From: Bacteroidales bacterium
GTDB taxonomy: Bacteria > Bacteroidota > Bacteroidia > Bacteroidales > M50B96
Assembly: GCA_021740905.1 (NCBI GenBank)
Contig: JAIOYV010000004.1
Span: 62,001-126,000 of the forward strand
Direction: 5' to 3'
Length of the DNA stretch: 64,000 nt
In this document: positions 8,096 to 15,850 of the stretch, one piece after another
Position numbering within the stretch: position 1 is the first letter of the stretch
Layout: each line of letters starts with the position of its first letter
Notes under the pieces: model-generated
Told to the model about the DNA's origin: nothing
Databases searched by the model: none
The model's input: the letters and a program-made list of their open reading frames with translations, nothing else
Program-made: the position numbers and the translations under genes

Positions 8096-9571
8096 TTATT
8101 GAATGACAATTTTCCCACTATAATTTATTTCCTGCCTGTCATTTACTATATGGTAAAAATACATTCCTGAAGGCAGGCTGTTTTTCATTAACGTAAATGT
8201 TTTTTGCGAAACAGGAAAACTTAGGATTTCTTTACCTGTAATAACAAAGAGCTTCAATGATAGATTATCTTTTTGATCGAAATTGTTTATGGTGATTGTT
8301 GTGGATTCGGAAAATGGGTTCGGGAATATTTCAACTCGAATTTCATTTTCCTGTAAATTAGCAATACCAATTGATGACGGATTGCAGATAAGAGGCGACC
8401 CCCATGTAAGCGATCCCTTTTTGTAATAAACCAACTGAAAATGGTTGTTCATTGGGCCTAAATCATAGTAGCCTCCACCTAATCCATCAATATAGGTCAA
8501 GGGGCTTGCTGGTGGATCGCTGAGTATTCCTTCCCAGCAACCATGGGAAGTTTGATTATAGAAATTGTACAAGGTTTTTTGTTTTCTATTGTGCGTTTGA
8601 TTTATAGAAAACTGGGAATAGCCACTATTGAATGTGTTTAGGTTTGTGTCGATAGGCTCGAAAGATAATGTATTTAACATCGTATAGTTGGATAGGATAA
8701 TTTGCTCTGTAATTGTATCCTGTATGGATGTTGTGTCGGGATTATTTGTTGAAGTTGAATTATTGATTTTGGTTTCGCATCTTTCCACTAAGTAAGTCAA
8801 AGTGTCTTGATTTACTGACACCATTTTTGAAAGGATTATTTTTATCCTATTGATATACGTGTACATCCAAGGGCTAAAAACACTTTGCGAATAATCCTCA
8901 TAATGAAATTCATCTCCGACATCATAATTAAAAATATCGGAAGCGCTTACATTCGTACTGTCTGCGTTTGGATCATGAAATCCTATTAACGAGTAGGTTG
9001 AAGTATCATCGGGGAAATTTTGCATGTTGAAAAACTGGACCAATCCATTGCTTTTTGAGAACATAATTTCTTTGCCATTTAAAGGGTGGGAGATGTTCAT
9101 ATTTCCACTGTTTTTTGCCTGAAGTGAAACCCTTTTAACACTGTCTAAACTGCCATTTACAGGTTCAGGGTTTATGGCCGCGAGAGTGGCTTCCAGGTAA
9201 TCTCCATTATTAAGCCTGAAACATGTCCAGTAGTCATTTACCTTGGAAAATGTTTTAACGAGAATACTATCATTCAGTTTGTTGAAAAAGAGATAGTCTC
9301 CATTACCCTTCGCTATGATCCTGTCCCCAATCCAGGAAGAGTCTGTTAAAAGTAACAAGCAGGAACCGGAACTGGTATGGGTTAAAACTTTATGATTGTA
9401 TAAAGTAGAACCAACCCCTGACACTGAGGCTGAATCTATCCTGATAGAATAAATGTCCGATTGATTGTTCAGGAAATGAGCTACTTTATCAGGATTGATC
9501 AATAGGTAGTTTTGGGAAAATGAAACACAAGAAATTACTATGCAGGATACTAAAAGTAGATACTTTTTCAT
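8096..9571 (-). CDS. T9SS-sorted secreted protein of unknown function
   Basis: A 491-residue protein with signal peptide 'MKKYLLLVSCIVISCVSFSQ'. The ATG at 9571 is preferred to the upstream start at 9595 because it places the signal peptide first. The long middle part (about 20-410) is polar and beta-rich, with no recognised domain; it includes 'GDEFHYEDYSQS' and 'YIDGLGGGYYDLGPMNNHF', features recurring in large uncharacterised Bacteroidota secreted proteins. The C-terminal 80 residues, from 'IEVFPNPFSESTTITI' to 'SGKIVIQ', form a clear type A T9SS sorting domain, so it should be exported and surface-attached or released. It converges with the T9SS gene ending at 8040. Confidence 0.78.
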   Translation of the reverse strand: MKKYLLLVSCIVISCVSFSQNYLLINPDKVAHFLNNQSDIYSIRIDSASVSGVGSTLYNHKVLTHTSSGSCLLLLTDSSWIGDRIIAKGNGDYLFFNKLNDSILVKTFSKVNDYWTCFRLNNGDYLEATLAAINPEPVNGSLDSVKRVSLQAKNSGNMNISHPLNGKEIMFSKSNGLVQFFNMQNFPDDTSTYSLIGFHDPNADSTNVSASDIFNYDVGDEFHYEDYSQSVFSPWMYTYINRIKIILSKMVSVNQDTLTYLVERCETKINNSTSTNNPDTTSIQDTITEQIILSNYTMLNTLSFEPIDTNLNTFNSGYSQFSINQTHNRKQKTLYNFYNQTSHGCWEGILSDPPASPLTYIDGLGGGYYDLGPMNNHFQLVYYKKGSLTWGSPLICNPSSIGIANLQENEIRVEIFPNPFSESTTITINNFDQKDNLSLKLFVITGKEILSFPVSQKTFTLMKNSLPSGMYFYHIVNDRQEINYSGKIVIQ

Positions 9572-9716
9572 AATACTTAGTTGTTGGGTTTGCAATGCTC
9601 TTAAACTGATACTTTTTGGGGCACTGTTTTTTTACCAAAGGTAAATAAAATCTCAATACTTGGGAGGTAAATATTTCATAAATTTGAACTTTAATAAGAA
9701 TACGAAAAGTTAGGTC

Positions 9717-9959
9717 ATGAAAGCTATTGAATTTGAAACTACTATAAAACACGGGCTGATTCATATACCACCGCGATATAAAAGCCTGAAGAACACACAT
9801 GCCAAAGTGATTGTGATGGTTAAAGAAAATAAAGCGGATGGGAATTACGATAAGACCCTTTTTTCAGAAATGATTGGCAAAGCCAATAAAATAGGATTAT
9901 TTAGCGAAATGATTGATTCTGTAAGCTGGCAAAAGCAACAAAGAAATAAATGGGAGTAA
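9717..9959 (+). CDS. Antitoxin of a PIN-type toxin-antitoxin pair
   Basis: An 80-residue small protein. Its N-terminal beta strands 'MKAIEFETTIKHGLIHIPPR' are typical of the short antitoxins that precede PIN toxins in Bacteroidota. The C-terminal half is charged and probably wraps the toxin. Its stop codon (TAA at 9957-9959) overlaps the ATGGGA start of the downstream PIN frame, a usual translational coupling in VapBC-like operons. A TAAATTTG box at 9679-9686 could be the promoter -7 element, although the upstream TTG is only 16 nt away. Confidence 0.7.
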   Translation: MKAIEFETTIKHGLIHIPPRYKSLKNTHAKVIVMVKENKADGNYDKTLFSEMIGKANKIGLFSEMIDSVSWQKQQRNKWE

Positions 9960-10338
9960 GGCAATACTTGATAGCAATGTAATTATTGACGCTGTCAATA
10001 GAATGATAGATATTGAGAAATCTATTTTCGTCTATCAACATATTTATATTTCATTAATAACTTATATTGAAGTACTTGGTTATAACTTCAAGGACGAAAA
10101 AGAAAAAGCTCTGACGACACAGATCATAGGATTGTTTGAGATTATCAATCCCGATCTTAAAATTGCTGATTTGACGATCGGTTATAGGAAAATCAAAAAG
10201 GTAAAAGTACCTGATGCCATCATCCTGGCAACAGCCCGAAGATTGGATGCAGAATTATTGACGAGCAATACCACTGATTTCATAAATATTGATGAAATGG
10301 TTCGGATTGTTGAACCGGTAAAACAAATCCTTCCATAA
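9950..10338 (+). pseudogene. PIN-domain toxin (VapC-like) with an apparent 1-nt deletion near its start
   Basis: The frame open to 10338 contains a good PIN domain: 'AILDSNVIIDAV' (first acidic residue), 'ISLITYIEVLGY' (Glu), 'VPDAIILATA' (Asp) and 'LLTSNTTDF' (Asp). No ATG, GTG or TTG precedes 'AILDSN' in this frame. The ATG expected from the overlap with the antitoxin stop (9950) is out of frame by one base at the GTAAGG step (9956-9961); one added base would give 'MGVKAILDSN'. The track's start at 10003 would drop the first catalytic Asp. So the toxin is either frameshifted and inactive, or carries a sequencing error, or uses a non-standard start. Confidence 0.6.
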
Positions 10339-10432
10339 ATAGATTCTCAAGAAAATCTTACCATCTGTGCCCGAAGAAAAAGATGGCGTGGCTTTTCGCC
10401 TAATTCCATCTGCCGATTTCTTTTCCGATAGG

Positions 10433-10536
10433 GCTGTAAAATCGGTTGATCGGATATATTATTCGTTGATGTAGGTTGGGGAGAATTATGTGTGTTCCCT
10501 AATAAGTTTTTCGATCAACCCAGCCCATTTTACAGC
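10433..10536. repeat. Long imperfect inverted repeat
   Basis: GCTGTAAAAT and GGTTGATCG at 10433-10452 are matched in inverse by CGATCAACC and ATTTTACAGC at 10512-10536, interrupted by a six-base bulge. The intervening sequence of about 60 nt could form a smaller GGGGA/TCCC stem. It may be part of the adjoining intron remnant or a separate folded RNA. Confidence 0.5.
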
Positions 10537-10561
10537 GAAAGGATTATCCTATTTCCCATGT

Positions 10562-10651
10562 TTTAGAGAACCGCCGTAAACGAGACCCGTACGTACGTGT
10601 GGTGTGAGAGGCACATCCCGGTTATTTTAGCCGGGACCGTCTACTCGATTA
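10562..10651 (+). mobile_element. Group II intron 3'-end remnant (domains V and VI)
   Basis: The sequence GAACCGCCGTAAACGAGACC, followed by CGTACGTACG and GTGGTGTGAGAGG, closely resembles bacterial group II intron domain V. It is followed by a CCCGG/CCGGG hairpin (domain VI-like) and the usual terminal CTACTCGAT. A 1-nt insertion in the 3' arm of domain V and the absence of a reverse transcriptase ORF indicate a dead fragment. The identification is by recalled consensus, not by a covariance search. Confidence 0.6.
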
Positions 10652-10659
10652 TGGCCTGG

Positions 10660-12000
10660 CTATATTTTTATCTTATTATCCTTTTGAATTTTCCATAAAA
10701 AGTAAAATTCATTCTTTCTAATTTCTTGGTTTTTTAACAAGCTTAACACATCTTGTCCAATATTCTTAGCAAATCCAAATCCACCAACTGAGGCAACAAT
10801 TTTATCAATATTTACTGGTAAAATCCCCGCAAAAAGAGTAGCACTTATATAAGTGGAGGCTAAGAATATATTTGATTTTATGTTTCCCCAAACAACCTTT
10901 TTATTATTTGACAATGTCAGGTTCATTTTATTTATTTCAGGCCTAATTTCTTCATTAAATAATTGTTTGGATTCTTTTGAAGATAAATTTTTCACTTGAA
11001 TAAGTTTACTCAACTTATCCCTATACACCTCGAACGACTCCCCCTCATCTTTTCTAATTTTTAATAATTTATTGATTGAAACTGAATCAATGAAAGGCAC
11101 CATGTGGTCTAAGTTTTTTAAAATCTCAGATTCTTTTGTGTGCTTCTCGTAAACATCATTATTAACCAATTTTAATAATTCAATGTCAAAGTTTCTGTCT
11201 GTAAGAAGATGACAATTATAATAAGCTGAATAATAATCTTGAAAATGAAGATTCTTTTCTATGTGGTTTAATAAATAGTAAAGCACTCCTGATTTTTCAA
11301 CTTCACTCTTTGAAAGCTTTACACTTTTACCCTTAACTGCAACTTTGTTTATGGCATCTGGAAGGTATTCAACAAAATTTACTACTTGAGAATGGCTTAA
11401 TAAATCACTTTTATCAATTATTTCAACTCCAATTGTATCGTATTTCCAATGTGCATAAAAGTCAATATTGCTTTGAAGATGTTGAAGAAGGTATGGTTCA
11501 ATAGTTTTTATATTTGAATTTAAAGTCTTTAGATATTTTTCTTCAAACTTTTTATAGCAGTCAGAACAGAAATGTACTTTGGTAGTAGCATACTCAAAAA
11601 TCCCCTCCTTTAATAACGGTTTAATTTTATTTAAAACAATTAAGTCGCCTATTATTTCAAGTCTAAGATTTTCATTAAATTCTTTGTATTCATAATAAGC
11701 TTCAAAAGGATTCTGTATGTAAACTTTATCGGCATACAATATTGCATTTCTTATCAGTGTATCAACGTTGCCCAATTTACACTCAACTTCTGAACAAGGA
11801 AAAGAATGACCACTTAATGTGTCATTTGTAATAAAACTAAAATTACTATGCTTTGACTTTGAAGAATAAGATTCTGAAATAATGTCATTGAGAACTTTAA
11901 TGAATTCACTCAACTCACTATTGTCTACATCAAGAATGTATTCATAAAAATCCTTGCTGTCTATTTTTGCCTCATCTATAAATTTAGTCAATAGTTCCAT
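10660..12000 (-). CDS. Unrecognised 446-residue protein in an AT-rich island
   Basis: I do not recognise this protein. It is Lys-, Asn- and Ile-rich and visibly more AT-rich than its neighbours, which suggests recent acquisition. Visible features: a helical, acidic N-terminus (about 1-50); two Cys pairs, 'CSEVEC' (about 69-74) and 'CSDC' (about 146-149), which could bind a metal; a long helical middle region; and a C-terminal hydrophobic stretch, 'IFLASTYISATLFAGILP' then 'SVGGFGFAKNIG' (about 375-415), that might insert in a membrane. No nuclease, NTPase or known toxin motif was seen. It lies alone between a group II intron remnant and the crcB locus, where an accessory or defence gene would not be surprising, but no function can be assigned. 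Confidence 0.75.
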   Translation of the reverse strand: MELLTKFIDEAKIDSKDFYEYILDVDNSELSEFIKVLNDIISESYSSKSKHSNFSFITNDTLSGHSFPCSEVECKLGNVDTLIRNAILYADKVYIQNPFEAYYEYKEFNENLRLEIIGDLIVLNKIKPLLKEGIFEYATTKVHFCSDCYKKFEEKYLKTLNSNIKTIEPYLLQHLQSNIDFYAHWKYDTIGVEIIDKSDLLSHSQVVNFVEYLPDAINKVAVKGKSVKLSKSEVEKSGVLYYLLNHIEKNLHFQDYYSAYYNCHLLTDRNFDIELLKLVNNDVYEKHTKESEILKNLDHMVPFIDSVSINKLLKIRKDEGESFEVYRDKLSKLIQVKNLSSKESKQLFNEEIRPEINKMNLTLSNNKKVVWGNIKSNIFLASTYISATLFAGILPVNIDKIVASVGGFGFAKNIGQDVLSLLKNQEIRKNEFYFLWKIQKDNKIKI

Positions 12001-12081
12001 ATGAGTTCTGTCGTTCTTTTAGCTTGTCCATAACTAAAAACATTCACTCCTATTGCGTATCTCATTCCCATTTTAGGTATT

Positions 12082-12104
12082 TATCCACAGTAAACCTGTG
12101 GATA
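12082..12104. repeat. Inverted TATCCACAG motifs (DnaA-box-like dyad)
   Basis: TATCCACAG and CTGTGGATA form a perfect 9-bp dyad around a 5-nt loop; the left arm with the preceding T reads TTATCCACA, a consensus DnaA box. It lies upstream of the 446-residue gene. A single dyad does not make an origin; a small hairpin is equally likely. Confidence 0.35.
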
Positions 12105-12248
12105 TTTCGCCTTTGTAAAATATTTGCTTTTCTTTTCATCCATTGCCAAAGACCTCTTATTGAGTGAAATTTCTGATAGGGTAAAAATCTCTATTGGCTA
12201 AAAGTAAACATTCTTTCGATACCTCTGCCATTGATTGATTTCCAATCC

Positions 12249-12602
12249 CTACTTTTTACTATTCCGATAATAAATAACCTGGATTTTTTCCATTGTAACC
12301 AGCCCGCCATATTGCGAGCTTTCAAAATAGGGTTCGAGCAATTTTACAAATTGCTGGATTTTTTCCTCCTCGTCAACGATCTCAACAATAATGGGTAAAT
12401 CTTCGGACAAGGCAAATAATTTTGCCGAATGAATGGTGCTATTAGCCCCATACGACATCAGTCCCCGCAAAACAGTTGCCCCGGCCAGACCCTTGCGTTT
12501 GGCAAACAGAACAATGGCCTCGTACAAGGGCTTGTGTTTATACATATCAAGTTCACCAATAAAAATCCGCAATAGCGTGGCATTGCCAGTTAAATTTTTC
12601 AT
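12249..12602 (-). CDS. DUF190 domain protein
   Basis: A 117-residue soluble protein of the DUF190 family, with 'LRIFIGELDMYKHKPLYEAI' and 'RKGLAGATVLRGLMSYG' as diagnostic blocks. DUF190 proteins have a PII-like ferredoxin fold and are very often encoded beside CrcB fluoride channels, as here. They are presumed to modulate the channel or sense a small ligand, but this has not been shown generally. The gene starts 2 nt after the crcB stop codon, so the two are almost certainly cotranscribed. Confidence 0.88.
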   Translation of the reverse strand: MKNLTGNATLLRIFIGELDMYKHKPLYEAIVLFAKRKGLAGATVLRGLMSYGANSTIHSAKLFALSEDLPIIVEIVDEEEKIQQFVKLLEPYFESSQYGGLVTMEKIQVIYYRNSKK

Positions 12603-12604
12603 GC

Positions 12605-12982
12605 TTACAACGATTTAATGAACCATATCCCGGCAATGGTAGCCAAAATGCCGAGAACTACACTCGCAAAAATATAGACTGAAAAGTACAAATACTGGCC
12701 ATCCCTGAGCAGGCCAAAGCTATCGAGAGTGAAGGAAGAGAAGGTGGTAAATCCACCGCAGAACCCTACGGCCAAAAACATCCGCATATCGGGCGACATG
12801 ATTTTGGTTTTATCGGTCATGGCAAAAATAATCCCAATGAGGAAACATCCTACAATATTGATAATGAATGTCCCGTAAGGAAATGATACAGGTAAGTAGT
12901 GTGAGATTACCCGCTGGGATAAATATCGAAGGCCACTGCCCAGAAAGCCTCCGGCCCCGGTAATGAAAAACATTTTTAGCAT
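12605..12982 (-). CDS. crcB: Fluoride ion channel CrcB/Fluc
   Basis: A 125-residue inner-membrane fluoride channel, functional as an antiparallel dimer that lets fluoride leave the cell. Four transmembrane helices are visible. Family signatures are 'GAGGFLGSGLRY', 'PYGTFIINIVGCFLIG' (channel Asn) and 'GFCGGFTTFSSFTLD', which holds the Phe-box and Thr/Ser track with the central sodium site. I use ATG 12982 rather than the TTG at 12988. It is the first gene of a two-gene operon with DUF190. A TAATTTTG box lies at 13064-13057 on the minus strand. No fluoride riboswitch consensus was found in the leader. Confidence 0.93.
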   Translation of the reverse strand: MLKMFFITGAGGFLGSGLRYLSQRVISHYLPVSFPYGTFIINIVGCFLIGIIFAMTDKTKIMSPDMRMFLAVGFCGGFTTFSSFTLDSFGLLRDGQYLYFSVYIFASVVLGILATIAGIWFIKSL

Positions 12983-13093
12983 GTTCAATTCGCATTATTC
13001 TTAATACATCAGAATTACTGATCTAATATATTAGAAAGTACATATTTTATTCTTCTCAAAATTAGCAATTATCTTTAAACTGTTGTCAATAGC

Positions 13094-15754
13094 CTACACC
13101 TCCACCTCTTCGGGCACAGCTACATTTTCCATTTCGCACAATTTTTTCAACTTGTCGAGCGACCAGGCTTGGCTATAGTCGTAGAAAAATCCGTAGGGCT
13201 TTTGAAGGGTTTCGATCAGTTCGATTATCAATTTGTCGGCCTCTTTGGATAAAGAATTAGTGATTTGAGACCAGTCGGGCTTGCTCAGTTTGAGTGGGGT
13301 GAATAATTTTAGATTGGTCAATGAAATATCGACCCGCGCCAGGCCTGAATCATTCAATAAAGTTTTTGCCTTGTTCAGGTTTCGTTCGCCCACTTCGTGC
13401 AACAGGTACAAGTATTTCTCGAAAAGGATGTATTCGTTCAATAAAAAGACAATTTCTGTTGCCGATAACGATTTCCACAGCAGAACCGGCTGCAGGTTAC
13501 TGATAAACCTTCCAAGCATAAACGACCCGGCCATATACCCCCATATATTTTGTTCGGCACAAAGCTGAATGGCCTTTCTGAAAAAAGCAATCTTCCGGTC
13601 GGAACTTAATAGGTCGAACAATTCGTGTTGGTCGCGGTGGGTGCCGAGGCTGCTTCTCAATACTTGATAAGCGTAATAATCCTCGTTCGCATCGTACCAC
13701 GAATTCATAAATTTGGCCGCTTTAAAGGGTTCGTCTTTCAGGTCGGTGCGGATAATCTTGATCAGGTCGTTCAGGTTCTTGATCTCGTCGAATTCGAGGT
13801 TGTCGACTATTTTATTGTACTCGGTGTATGCCTGGGCCATATCGAGAAAAACCTTTTCTTCTTTTGGCAGTAGTTCCAATTTTTCGCCATTCAGGTATCG
13901 CTGAAAACGGGCCGGGATAAACTTTGCCTTACCCAGGAATATCTTTTTGTTTTTGCTCGAAACGGTGATCCAGTCGCCTTCCGTTACTTTTACGCCCTGT
14001 GCATTGATCAGCGCATTCCCGATCATTTTTACATGGTGCTCCTCCAGGTTGAGAAACGCGGGCACCCCGTAACTCAGGCAGGCCGTTACCACATGGATGG
14101 CTGCCGGGTTAAGGCTTGCTATGGCATCCACCTCGCTCATTACAAGGGTGTCGGCAGGTACGAATTGCTCTTTGCAAAGGCACACCGATTCGCCTTCTTT
14201 TTTGGCCTGCAAAGCTTTTTCGGCAGAAAAGTATATTTTGCACGATACAGCCAGACGGGGTAGCACCGATACGCCCGAACAAAAAAACTGCATCGCCGAG
14301 AAAGAGCTATCATCGATGCTTTCCGAAAATATTTGTTTCAGATGATAGGGGTGCAACAGGTTCAAGACACGCTCTTTTTTAATCAGCCCTTTTTTGTACA
14401 TGTCGATGGCCGATAGCATGGTCGCCCGGCCTGTCATTTCCGAATTGTTGAGCTGGAGCAGGGCGAAGAAGTGCATGTTCCGAAACGATTCGGCAGCAAA
14501 TTCGATGGTGGCGGGCGATTCAAGCTTCCGCTCCAGGTTGGGTAGTTTAGGAAAAAAATGATACACTGCCGGAAAGCTGTCGTGGATTTCCTGCCGCGAG
14601 AAAAACTCATGGTCTTCGGCCTCGATGGCCCCTGTCATGATATCCTCTCCAAAAATACCCGGGAAGCTCTCAATTTGAAACCCCTTTCCGGTGCGCGAAT
14701 GGCGCGAATATAAAACCCCTGGGTAGGAATTTTGATCGCGCACAGTCCAAACCATTTTTTGCAGGATAAGGGAAGGGTAGCTTTTATCTTTAACAAAAAG
14801 CGATTGGAGCAGGTCGCGGTTCTTGGCGTAAAACTTATGCACTTCGTCGATAAAGAAAAAGATCTGGTAATACGGGTCGGTCAAAACCCGTGGGTCGATC
14901 TTGTAGATTTCGTCGTAATAAAACTGGATGCGTTTGTAGATATCTTTGAACGAATACCTCGAAATTTTATCGCCGAAAGAATGAGGCTCTGCAAGGGGAT
15001 AGAGCAGGTAATAAATATTCTGAAGGTTGTTCAGGTAGATTTTGCTGGCCACATGATAACCATACAGATTTTTTAAGGAGATAAATGTGTTTTGTGTTAC
15101 GCCCACATTTAAGTAGGTGGGCATCAGCCCAGGAACATATTTAGACATGGCGCAACGCATGGCAAAAACCAGCGGGGTTTCATCCGAGCCAAGCTTTTCG
15201 TTGGTCAATTTTTCGAGGTTCGAAATGGCATCTTCCACATGCTGCTTACGCTCCTTGTTCGATAAAGGAAAGGCTTCCGAGGTGAGGATGCAAAAATCGG
15301 GAACGGGGTAACCTTCCTGGCTCAACTCCAGCAAACTTGCCCCTTTGTGGCTGATTTCCTGGATGCCGTACAATTTTGATGTGGACGAGGGCACCACAAA
15401 ATCATTCTCGATAAAATGGTTCTGCTGATAGTATTTTTCCTTTTGTTTCAGAAATTGCAAACGCTTTTTTTCTATTCTTTCCTGACTGACCGTATCACCT
15501 GCCTTCGCTTTTAGCAAATCGGTAATATAAAGTTTTGCCTGCTCTATATTTTCGTTCGATATATAATGAACGTCTTCGAGAGCTAGATCCAGTGAACCAA
15601 AATCATTCGACCCCATCAACTTATAATCGACAATGGGAGCCACATAGCCCATCGGATCGGGAGCTATTTCATGTTGTAAATGTTTTTTTATGAAGTGTTT
15701 ATAAATCCTGAAATTGGGATAGTTGCCCCTGAGTGAAAACTGGTCTATCGTCAT
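13094..15754 (-). CDS. PPDK/PEP-synthase-like protein lacking the C-terminal TIM barrel
   Basis: An 886-residue protein related to pyruvate phosphate dikinase. After a unique N-terminus of about 120 residues comes the ATP-grasp-like domain: 'SHKGASLLELSQEGYPVP' (about 135-152), 'MSKYVPGLMPTYLNVGV' (203-219), 'LQKMVWTV' and 'GVLYSRHSRTGKG' (331-358), 'FGEDIMTG' (368-375). 'EMTGRATMLSAIDMYKKGLI' (439-458) matches the PPDK linker. A swivelling phosphohistidine-like domain follows (about 500-600), with His554 in 'AAIHVVTACLSYGVPAF', but the GGxTSHxAxxAR consensus is mostly lost. The last 290 residues are helical and do not resemble the PEP/pyruvate TIM barrel. It may phosphorylate a substrate other than pyruvate; that is inference. 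It is monocistronic. Confidence 0.75.
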   Translation of the reverse strand: MTIDQFSLRGNYPNFRIYKHFIKKHLQHEIAPDPMGYVAPIVDYKLMGSNDFGSLDLALEDVHYISNENIEQAKLYITDLLKAKAGDTVSQERIEKKRLQFLKQKEKYYQQNHFIENDFVVPSSTSKLYGIQEISHKGASLLELSQEGYPVPDFCILTSEAFPLSNKERKQHVEDAISNLEKLTNEKLGSDETPLVFAMRCAMSKYVPGLMPTYLNVGVTQNTFISLKNLYGYHVASKIYLNNLQNIYYLLYPLAEPHSFGDKISRYSFKDIYKRIQFYYDEIYKIDPRVLTDPYYQIFFFIDEVHKFYAKNRDLLQSLFVKDKSYPSLILQKMVWTVRDQNSYPGVLYSRHSRTGKGFQIESFPGIFGEDIMTGAIEAEDHEFFSRQEIHDSFPAVYHFFPKLPNLERKLESPATIEFAAESFRNMHFFALLQLNNSEMTGRATMLSAIDMYKKGLIKKERVLNLLHPYHLKQIFSESIDDSSFSAMQFFCSGVSVLPRLAVSCKIYFSAEKALQAKKEGESVCLCKEQFVPADTLVMSEVDAIASLNPAAIHVVTACLSYGVPAFLNLEEHHVKMIGNALINAQGVKVTEGDWITVSSKNKKIFLGKAKFIPARFQRYLNGEKLELLPKEEKVFLDMAQAYTEYNKIVDNLEFDEIKNLNDLIKIIRTDLKDEPFKAAKFMNSWYDANEDYYAYQVLRSSLGTHRDQHELFDLLSSDRKIAFFRKAIQLCAEQNIWGYMAGSFMLGRFISNLQPVLLWKSLSATEIVFLLNEYILFEKYLYLLHEVGERNLNKAKTLLNDSGLARVDISLTNLKLFTPLKLSKPDWSQITNSLSKEADKLIIELIETLQKPYGFFYDYSQAWSLDKLKKLCEMENVAVPEEVEV

Positions 15755-15783
15755 GCTGCGTATCGTTTATTAGCTTGAAAGGT

Positions 15784-15816
15784 CAAACTTAGTAAATGTA
15801 ATTTTCAATACGCAAA
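15784..15816 (-). promoter_or_regulatory. Promoter of the PPDK-like gene
   Basis: On the minus strand, TTTG (15816-15813) and TAAGTTTG (15791-15784) are 21 nt apart. The -7 box is a perfect match, with about 30 nt between it and the ATG at 15754. Confidence 0.5.
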
Positions 15817-15850
15817 AATTTATGGATAGTTTTGGATCAATTATACTGGG

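Larger units (their letters stand above)
10339..10659. other. Intergenic region with a long dyad and group II intron remnant
   Basis: No protein gene was seen in this roughly 320-nt stretch. It holds the long imperfect inverted repeat at 10433-10536 and the group II intron 3'-end fragment. Confidence 0.55.

Noticed and set aside
12082-12104. Chromosomal origin at the TTATCCACA dyad
   Set aside because: Only two boxes, no dnaA or dnaN genes, no AT-rich 13-mer series; evidence is too weak.
12983-13093. Fluoride riboswitch upstream of crcB
   Set aside because: I looked for the conserved core on the minus strand and did not find it.
13094-15754. Loss of the catalytic His in the PPDK-like protein
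   Set aside because: On closer alignment to the 'GIPAVVG' anchor of PEP synthases, His554 falls in the catalytic position, so only the surrounding motif is altered.
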